Shown here in pieces: positions 58,505 through 64,000 of a stretch of 64,000 nucleotides of DNA; within the stretch, counting starts at the first letter, position 1, and every line of letters starts with the position of its first letter. The notes below the pieces were generated by a model, which ran no database searches, was not told where the DNA came from, and saw only the letters and a program-made list of their open reading frames with translations. A program made the position numbers and the translations under genes. Source of the DNA: Virgibacillus aidingensis (lineage in GTDB: Bacteria; Bacillota; Bacilli; Bacillales; Amphibacillaceae); the NCBI RefSeq assembly GCF_010994035.1, contig NZ_WIXN01000015.1, forward strand, positions 1-64,000, written 5' to 3'.

Positions 58505-59113
58505 ATGAAGAAACTTCTTTTATTCGTATTCATATCTTTTATATTATTCTTTACTTTGCCTTCCCAAACTGTGAGCCATGAGGCAAGCACTGACGAAGAA
58601 TATCAGGTCATTCCCGATGAAGCAATCAGACTGCGCATCCTTGCCAATAGTGACAGTGAGAAGGATCAGCAAATTAAATATATGGTAAGAGATGAAGTTA
58701 ATGAAGAAATTACGGAATGGGTAAAAGATATTACTGATATTGATCAAGCAAGAAATTTAATAGAGTCCCGCACACCTCAAATTGAAAATATAGTAGAAGA
58801 TGTTCTGGCAGAAAAAGGAGAAGATAGAGATTATAGCGTTGACTACGGAAAAAATGTGGATTTTCCAACAAGACAATACGGTCCCTATGTTTATCCGGCA
58901 GGTGAATATGAAGCCGTATTGATTACCATTGGGGAGGGCAGCGGATCCAACTGGTGGTGTGTACTGTTTCCGCCATTATGTTTTCTCGATTTTTCCAATG
59001 AGGCAAGTGCAGCTGCAAAGGAACCCGAAGAAGCTGAGAGCACTGAAGAAACCGAAGAAACGGAAGAAACCGAAGTGAAATTTTTCTTATTTGAATGGCT
59101 GGGCTGGTCATAA
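58505..59113 (+). CDS. spoIIR: Stage II sporulation protein R (SpoIIR)
   Basis: Forespore-secreted signal that activates SpoIIGA processing of pro-SigmaE. The 202-residue protein has a signal peptide/anchor (residues 4-18), the conserved IRLRILANSDSEKDQQIKY, and YPAGEYEAVLITIGEGSGSN with WWCVLFPPLCFLDFS. The C-terminus carries a low-complexity EETEETEET stretch and a short hydrophobic end. ATG 58505 follows AAGGAGCAGG. Expected to be SigF-dependent; no promoter confirmed. Confidence 0.94.
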   Translation: MKKLLLFVFISFILFFTLPSQTVSHEASTDEEYQVIPDEAIRLRILANSDSEKDQQIKYMVRDEVNEEITEWVKDITDIDQARNLIESRTPQIENIVEDVLAEKGEDRDYSVDYGKNVDFPTRQYGPYVYPAGEYEAVLITIGEGSGSNWWCVLFPPLCFLDFSNEASAAAKEPEEAESTEETEETEETEVKFFLFEWLGWS

Positions 59114-59234
59114 TTCCTCTTAAAATGCATAGAATATAGAAAAGCTGCCGATACTATCATAGCTGCTAGAGCAGGCAGTTAAACTTCCAGCGACATAGGG
59201 AAAGGAGGAAAGTGCAGACATATCTGCGCACCAA

Positions 59235-59639
59235 ATGATGAATCTAATCCGAGCGAATCAAGTTTCTGTAGAAAAAATGGAAGCATTTCTGATGAATAAT
59301 GAAAATGTAAAAAAAGACGGACTGATGAAGCATGGATATGTAGTAGAATTGAACGACAAAATCGAAGGGTGTTTTGTACTGGAAGAAATGGATAATGAAA
59401 TGTATTGGCTGAAGCAGCTGTACATAACAAAAAATGAAGCAGCAAAATTGCCGGTACTATTGGAATCTATATTGGTACTTGCTAAAGAACAGCATGCAAA
59501 AAAAGTATATGTGCACAGTCATCAGCCAGTTGTTGATATTATTTTGGATGCACTGCAGTTTCATCCACAAAAGGGGAAGCTGTTTGTGGATAAACATACA
59601 AATCAGGAAGGAAATTGGTGGTCTTACCAAGTTTCATAA
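59235..59639 (+). CDS. Small GNAT-like protein in the ywlB position
   Basis: A 134-residue protein whose middle (DKIEGCFVLEEM, YWLKQLYITKNEA, LPVLLESILVLAKEQHAKKV) has the strand-helix rhythm of GNAT folds but lacks a clear acetyl-CoA loop. It occupies the ywlB slot between spoIIR and ywlC; whether it is a true YwlB orthologue is uncertain. ATG 59235 or 59238 lies 26 bp after a perfect AAAGGAGG; a nine-codon frame starting GTG 59212 ends over this ATG. Confidence 0.65.
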   Translation: MMNLIRANQVSVEKMEAFLMNNENVKKDGLMKHGYVVELNDKIEGCFVLEEMDNEMYWLKQLYITKNEAAKLPVLLESILVLAKEQHAKKVYVHSHQPVVDIILDALQFHPQKGKLFVDKHTNQEGNWWSYQVS

Positions 59640-59664
59640 TAGGCCCCACTCCCATGTGAAATGT

Positions 59665-60199
59665 TGTGGGTAAACTGTGGAAGGTTTGTGTGTAAAACGA
59701 TATTTCTGTGAATAACTTCTGTATCATTTTTCTCTCATTCCAAAAAGTCTATAAACACTTAGATAACGCTGAGTAAGCATTTATTCAAAGCGTTATTTAG
59801 GTGTTTTTTTATGTTCAACTATAACTGCCTGTTTTAATTAAATAACCGTAAAGCGGAAGCGGTGCCGGGGGAACTGGAAAGAACGGAAAAGTCCACAGCA
59901 AATAAGGGGCTGGGGCAAAGACTGCGGTAAGAAAACATGGCGATAAAGCATTTGAGCAAATATATTCTGTGGGAAAGCCCGTGTGCAGCTCTATGGCATA
60001 TCACCTGTCTTAAAGCATCTTTATTGAGCGGAAAGTCAGCTTTGTTTGGGTTTTAATACTGATTTTCCATTAACGACATTTATTCTTTATATATTTTCCA
60101 AGATAGGATAAATTGTGTAGAACCTGTGGATAGATTATTATAAATAACTTTTTTCTTAATAAAATCGATTTTCAGAAGGAAAGGGTAAAGTTATCCACA
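59665..60199. promoter_or_regulatory. DnaA-box cluster upstream of ywlC
   Basis: Two perfect boxes: TGTGAATAA at 59707-59715 (minus) and TTATCCACA at 60191-60199 (plus). Four one-mismatch boxes: TGTGGGTAA 59665, TGTGTGTAA 59687, TGTGTAGAA 60114 and TGTGGATAG 60125. They form two groups at either end of a 640-bp gene-free gap. B. subtilis has a DnaA-binding cluster in the ywlC upstream region that helps limit replication initiation, so the position supports function. It also contains the ywlC promoter, not located. Confidence 0.65.
59753..59810 (+). terminator. Long-stem terminator in the gap before ywlC
   Basis: AACACTTAGATAACGCT pairs with AGCGTTATTTAGGTGTT (two non-canonical pairs) and runs into TTTTTTT. 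Confidence 0.88.
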
Positions 60200-60279
60200 A
60201 ACAAGGATAAACATTTCCGCTATTTTTGCGAATTCTGCTTTTTTCCATTAAACTAATAGAGAGAAATGAGGTTGCAGCA

Positions 60280-61302
60280 ATGGAAACAAAGTATTGGGAC
60301 TTAAATGATACATTATATACGGAAAGTGCCATTTCTGAGGCGGCGGAATTGCTGTTAAAGGGAGAAACCGTTGCCTTCCCGACGGAAACAGTTTACGGGT
60401 TAGGCGCTGATGCAACAAATCAACAAGCTGTAAGCAAAATATTTGAGGCAAAAGGACGACCGCAGGATAATCCTTTAATTGCTCATGTGGCAGCAAAGGA
60501 ACAATTAGCCGGACTGGTCGAATCAACACCTGGATATGTGGATAAGTTAATTGATCAGTTTACCCCGGGTCCGCTTACTTTTATCCTGCCGCATAATGGA
60601 AAATGTGCAGGTAATGTGACAGCCGGGTTATCCACTATCGCTATAAGAATACCTGATCACCCTGTGGCACGCGACTTGTTAACAGCCTGCCGTGTTCCGC
60701 TGGCAGCCCCCAGTGCCAATGCTTCCGGAAAACCTAGCCCGACAACCGCACAACATGTATGGGCTGATTTAAATGGAAAAATTGCCGGCATTCTTGATGG
60801 AGGAGCTACCGGGGTTGGATTGGAATCAACAGTTTTGGACTGTACAGGGGACATCCCTGTTATTTTGCGGCCGGGCGGAGTGACCAAAGAAGAACTGGAG
60901 AAAGCTGCAGGAAAGGTGCTGCTTGACCCCGGTATAATGAATGAGCATGGCAAACCCAGATCACCCGGAATGAAGTATAGGCATTATGCTCCCGAAGTAG
61001 ACCTGTGGTTAATAGAAGGGACGGCAGAGCAGATTCAGGAAATGATAGATAAGGAAAAAAGTCATGCAAAAATGATAGGGGTGATGGCGCAAACCAATGT
61101 GGCAGCTCAACTCCATGCCGATCAGGTTTTTGATCTTGGAAACCAGCCGGAAGAAATCGCAGCCAAATTATATGATGCGTTAAGAACATTTAAAGAAGGG
61201 GATGTTGACCTCATTATATGTGAAGCATTGCCCGAAAAAGGCATCGGGCAGGCTATCATGAACAGACTGAAAAAAGCGGCAGCGAAACATATCGGGGTTT
61301 GA
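60280..61302 (+). CDS. ywlC: Threonylcarbamoyl-AMP synthase (Sua5/YwlC)
   Basis: Makes threonylcarbamoyl-AMP for the t6A37 tRNA modification. The 340-residue Sua5-type protein has a YrdC domain (to ~205) with AFPTETVYGLGADA, KGRPQDNPL and APSANASGKPSPT, followed by the C-terminal Sua5 domain (SPGMKYRHYAPEV linker). ATG 60280 follows GAGG; an extension to TTG 60226 lacks support. It is divergent from nothing and preceded by the DnaA-box gap. Confidence 0.95.
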   Translation: METKYWDLNDTLYTESAISEAAELLLKGETVAFPTETVYGLGADATNQQAVSKIFEAKGRPQDNPLIAHVAAKEQLAGLVESTPGYVDKLIDQFTPGPLTFILPHNGKCAGNVTAGLSTIAIRIPDHPVARDLLTACRVPLAAPSANASGKPSPTTAQHVWADLNGKIAGILDGGATGVGLESTVLDCTGDIPVILRPGGVTKEELEKAAGKVLLDPGIMNEHGKPRSPGMKYRHYAPEVDLWLIEGTAEQIQEMIDKEKSHAKMIGVMAQTNVAAQLHADQVFDLGNQPEEIAAKLYDALRTFKEGDVDLIICEALPEKGIGQAIMNRLKKAAAKHIGV

Positions 61303-61409
61303 CTCCTCCATCGTTTCTATGAGGTATTTTCACGGGACGTTAGCTTGCACATCATAATCCTTTTTGGACATGCATATATTTTACAAGTATGTCCAAGGGG
61401 GATGCGCAG

Positions 61410-61958
61410 ATGTCAGTATATATTGGCGAGGTTGTTTCATATATTTTTTTAGCCTTAGCATTGGGAATGGATGCTTTTTCCGTCAGTCTTGGACTGGGGA
61501 TGCAGCGGCTGCGGCTCAAACGGGTGGCGTTAATTGGTTTTGTTATCGGAATATTTCATATTATAATGCCTTTTATGGGAATTATGCTTGGAAAAGTCAT
61601 CTCCACGCAAATCAATGAATTAACTGTATTGGCAGGCGGTTTGTTGTTGGTGGGGATTGGGGCGCAAATGCTATTTTCGGCTTTTAATCATGAAGCGAAA
61701 AAAATTATACAGCCGATCGGTACCGGTCTTTTACTATTGGCTTTTGGGGTAAGCATTGACAGCTTTCCGGTTGGTTTGAGCCTGGGCTTATCCGGTGTAA
61801 AAACAGTAATGGCATTACTTCTGATTGGGGCAGCCAGTATGCTGTTGTCCTGGACGGGAATGATTGCAGGCCGAAAAATGTACGGCTTTCTCGGCGCCTA
61901 TAGCGAAATGCTTGGAGGAAGCATTCTCATCGGTTTTGGACTGCATTTAATATTTTAA
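61410..61958 (+). CDS. mntP: Manganese efflux pump MntP
   Basis: A 182-residue six-helix membrane exporter. The two Asp-bearing repeats typical of MntP are LGMDAFSVSLGLG (helix 1) and GVSIDSFPVGLSLG (helix 4). ATG 61410 follows AAGGGGGA; ATG 61389 is a poorer start. It corresponds to ywlD next to ywlC. B. subtilis mntP is MntR-activated; no MntR box was identified. With the riboswitch-linked TerC gene at 9.3 kb, this is the second probable Mn2+ exporter in the window. Confidence 0.92.
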   Translation: MSVYIGEVVSYIFLALALGMDAFSVSLGLGMQRLRLKRVALIGFVIGIFHIIMPFMGIMLGKVISTQINELTVLAGGLLLVGIGAQMLFSAFNHEAKKIIQPIGTGLLLLAFGVSIDSFPVGLSLGLSGVKTVMALLLIGAASMLLSWTGMIAGRKMYGFLGAYSEMLGGSILIGFGLHLIF

Positions 61959-62162
61959 TGCAGGAAATTCCCCGATTGATTGAGCCTGTCCCTTAAAAAC
62001 CTATTCCCCACCCATGCTTGCAGGCTGTTTAACAGTAAATCATGAGCTGGGAAATCTTTACATAAAATTAAGCTGCATTGTTTCTCCCCCTTTTTCATCA
62101 TAAAAGGTTTCCAAACGCAACTAAAAGGCAATATTTATATAAAAATGTCAGGAGAAATGAAG

Positions 62163-63071
62163 ATGCCAAGGTATCAGAAAGCATTATTTTTATTTAACAG
62201 CAGGGCAGGAAGCGAAGATTTGGAAGAAAAACTTGCTAAAACTTTGCCTATATTATCCCAAAGCATCAAAGTAATGACGATTATTCAAACCAGCAGCGTT
62301 GAAGAAGCAACAGAATCGTGCGTGAAATTTTCGGGGGAAATAGATCTGTTGATTATATTTGGCGGCGATGGAACGCTGCATGCATGCATCAATGCAGTTG
62401 CTCCTTTAAAAAAGCGCCCGGTGATCGGCATCTTGCCTGCCGGCACAGCAAATGATTTCAGCCGGATGCTGAAAATCCCCCAGGAACTGGAACAGGCCGC
62501 CCGAACGATTGCAGCAGGAAATGTCACGGAAGTGGATATAGGCAAAGCGGATGACCGGTATTTCCTCAATTTCTGGGGCATTGGTCTAGTTGCGGAAACT
62601 TCACAAAACATTGATAAAGATCGGAAGAAAAATCTTGGTGTGCTCAGTTATGTGATGAGTACGATCCGTACTGTAAATCAAGCGGAAATTTTTCATTATG
62701 AAGTCATATCCGAAAAACATAGTCCTAAAGGGGAAGCGGTAATGATAATGGTATTGAACGGAAAATTTCTCGGAACAACGGAATTGCCGGTCCCCTCCAT
62801 ACGTGCCAACGATGGTAAGTTTGATGTTTTAATCATTAAGGAGTCCAATCTGGCAGCTTTCCGGGAACTAATATCCATGAGAAGTCCGAATGCAGACCGG
62901 GAGCAGTTTACGGAACTGGAACACTTTCAGACGAGTAAATTAAAAATAATAACCTCTCCGGAAAAAGATATTGATATGGACGGAGAAATTTCCGGCACCA
63001 CCCCTAAAGAGATTACAGTATTGCCTGGACATTTACAGATGATCAAAGGAATGGATAACGAAAATGGGTAA
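62163..63071 (+). CDS. Diacylglycerol kinase-family lipid kinase
   Basis: A 302-residue DAGK-catalytic (YegS/DgkB-like) protein. The nucleotide-binding motif FGGDGTLHACINA (about residues 69-81) and GILPAGTANDFSRML are diagnostic; NFWGIGLVAETSQ and the C-terminal DGEISGTTPKEITVLPG loop complete the fold. It phosphorylates diacylglycerol, a sphingoid base or another lipid; the true substrate is open. ATG 62163 follows AGGAGA. In B. subtilis no such gene lies between ywlD and ywlE, so it is an insertion relative to that order. Confidence 0.88.
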   Translation: MPRYQKALFLFNSRAGSEDLEEKLAKTLPILSQSIKVMTIIQTSSVEEATESCVKFSGEIDLLIIFGGDGTLHACINAVAPLKKRPVIGILPAGTANDFSRMLKIPQELEQAARTIAAGNVTEVDIGKADDRYFLNFWGIGLVAETSQNIDKDRKKNLGVLSYVMSTIRTVNQAEIFHYEVISEKHSPKGEAVMIMVLNGKFLGTTELPVPSIRANDGKFDVLIIKESNLAAFRELISMRSPNADREQFTELEHFQTSKLKIITSPEKDIDMDGEISGTTPKEITVLPGHLQMIKGMDNENG

Positions 63072-63177
63072 GCGTATATCCGCAATGATGCAAATGCACC
63101 TTTTCAGCGCCGGAAATATTGCAAACGCCTTAAAAAATGTTTTTCCTTTAAAGCTTTGGAGCATTCCTGAAGCTAAG

Positions 63178-63255
63178 TATATTTCCGGAGCGGGTTATAG
63201 GCGCTAATTATTATTGTTCGGATTTTACTTTGATAAAAATACTTTTGTCCCAGCC
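63178..63255. repeat. Dispersed GGGACAAAA / CCCGCTCCGGAAATA element, copy 2 (reverse)
   Basis: Read on the minus strand it begins GGGGCTGGGACAAAAG, has AAATCCGAAC in the middle, then GCGCCTATAACCCGCTCCGG and AAATA. It matches the copy at 56037 at both ends and in spacing. Confidence 0.7.
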
Positions 63256-63414
63256 CCTTTTGCCCGTACTGACATCGGAAAATATTTCCGGAAGATAAAC
63301 TAAGCGGGGAATGTTAAGGATATGTCTTTCGTCCCGGACCGCCCTCATCAAATAATACGCAAGAAATTCATCCGGAAAAGTTAGCAGCTTTCCTCCTTCC
63401 TCTTCTGCCTCAAT
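63211..63414 (-). pseudogene. Possible gene remnant or non-AUG small protein
   Basis: A minus-strand open frame of 67 codons reads protein-like sequence: GGKLLTFPDEFLAYYLMRAV, then RDERHILNIPRLVYLPEIFS, ending in KVKSEQ inside the dispersed repeat. A stop (TAA) lies two codons before an ATT, and no ATG, GTG or TTG precedes the conserved-looking part. AAGGAGGAAAG occurs inside the frame. It may be the 3' end of a decayed gene; the family is not recognised. Confidence 0.3.
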
Positions 63415-63527
63415 GATTTAATGATTTCCTGTATTTTTGAGGGTTACTTGTACCTGCAGCTTTACTCTGACAACCGTAAAGGAATATGATATATTAACTT
63501 TAGAGAAAAAATGTGGAGGTTCAATGA

Positions 63528-64000
63528 ATGAAAATATTGTTTGTCTGTACAGGGAATACTTGCCGGAGTCCCATGGCGGAAGCATTGGTAAAGAATAGAA
63601 TCCCGGAAGCTGAAGTAAAGTCAGCCGGGATTTTTGCTGTGCATCATCAGCGGGCAAGTCAAAAAGCGGTAGAGGCATTAAAAAACTATGATATTGAACT
63701 GGAACACGAGTCCCAGCCTGTAACTGATTCACTGCTGACCTGGGCGGATATTGTTTTAACCATGACAACACAGCACAAACAATCTCTCATCATGGAGTTT
63801 CCCGGTTACCAGGATAAATATTTTACCCTAAAAGAATACGTTTCCGAAGCCGATAAAAAAGTATGGGATGAATTAAAACAGATCTATGCAGATTATGAAG
63901 AAAAAAGGGCATTATTTATCAGGGATAATGAGCATAAACTTGATAATAATCAGCTGAATCAGGAGCTGCAAAACCATATGGCTGAGGATATGGAACAAAT
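63528..64000 (+). CDS. ywlE: Protein arginine phosphatase YwlE-like (partial, cut by window end)
   Basis: Low-molecular-weight phosphatase; B. subtilis YwlE removes phosphate from arginine residues marked for ClpCP. The P-loop CTGNTCRS starts at C7, and the nucleophile, C12 and R13 fit; DIVLTMTTQHKQ and KYFTLKEYV follow. The usual DPFG loop should come about eight residues after KEYV, but at least 50 charged residues (EADKKVWDELKQIY onward) intervene before the window ends, so this protein has an insertion. ATG 63528 follows GTGGAGG. No stop codon before 64000. Confidence 0.88.
   Translation, partial: MKILFVCTGNTCRSPMAEALVKNRIPEAEVKSAGIFAVHHQRASQKAVEALKNYDIELEHESQPVTDSLLTWADIVLTMTTQHKQSLIMEFPGYQDKYFTLKEYVSEADKKVWDELKQIYADYEEKRALFIRDNEHKLDNNQLNQELQNHMAEDMEQ

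Overview
The window is chromosomal DNA of a low-GC, endospore-forming Gram-positive bacterium of the family Bacillaceae. The evidence is spore genes (gerQ, cwlJ, spoIIR, spo0F, a pbpG-type PBP), AGGAGG-type ribosome binding sites and gene order. From about 20.6 kb to the right edge the order closely follows the Bacillus subtilis ywd-ywf-ywh-ywi-ywj-ywl segment. Protein style and short dispersed intergenic repeats suggest the Oceanobacillus/Virgibacillus side of the family, but that placement is inference. No phage, insertion sequence, CRISPR array, rRNA or tRNA gene was seen.

Left part (1-20 kb) is accessory or strain-variable. It holds a 52-bp tandem repeat array (12 units), brnQ, a cation/proton antiporter, an AI-2E-type permease, phosphoglucomutase pgcA, a TerC-type exporter behind a yybP-ykoY Mn2+ riboswitch, DUF488 and OsmC proteins, cystine symporter tcyP, a second shorter 52-bp array, the divergent NHEJ pair ligD/ku, an acyltransferase and a YjiH-type membrane protein.

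Middle part (20-33 kb) holds small membrane and spore genes (ywdI, ywdK, gerQ, cwlJ), coproheme decarboxylase hemQ, pta, lipL, HD-hydrolase ywfO, ywgA, ywhD, pbpG, ywiB and argS.

The 33-46 kb block is a catabolic cassette inserted between fadF and rpoE, which are close neighbours in B. subtilis. Behind a FadR-type operator lies fadF. Next come a thiolase, 3-hydroxybutyryl-CoA dehydrogenase, two acyl-CoA dehydrogenases, a B12-chaperone GTPase (meaB), a TetR regulator and fused isobutyryl-CoA mutase icmF. Together they can convert isobutyryl-CoA (from valine or iso-fatty acids) to butyryl-CoA and oxidise it to acetyl-CoA. Only the enoyl-CoA hydratase and ETF are missing locally. A 14-site CGATCG array with 20/21-bp phasing sits inside this cassette.

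The right part (46-64 kb) is conserved core: rpoE, pyrG with a CTP-sensing attenuator, spo0F, transaldolase, murA2, glpX, rho, a zinc-free L31, tdk, prfA-prmC, spoIIR, a small GNAT-like gene, ywlC behind a DnaA-box cluster, mntP, a lipid kinase and the start of ywlE. ywjG and fbaA, present between pyrG and the transaldolase gene in B. subtilis, are absent here.
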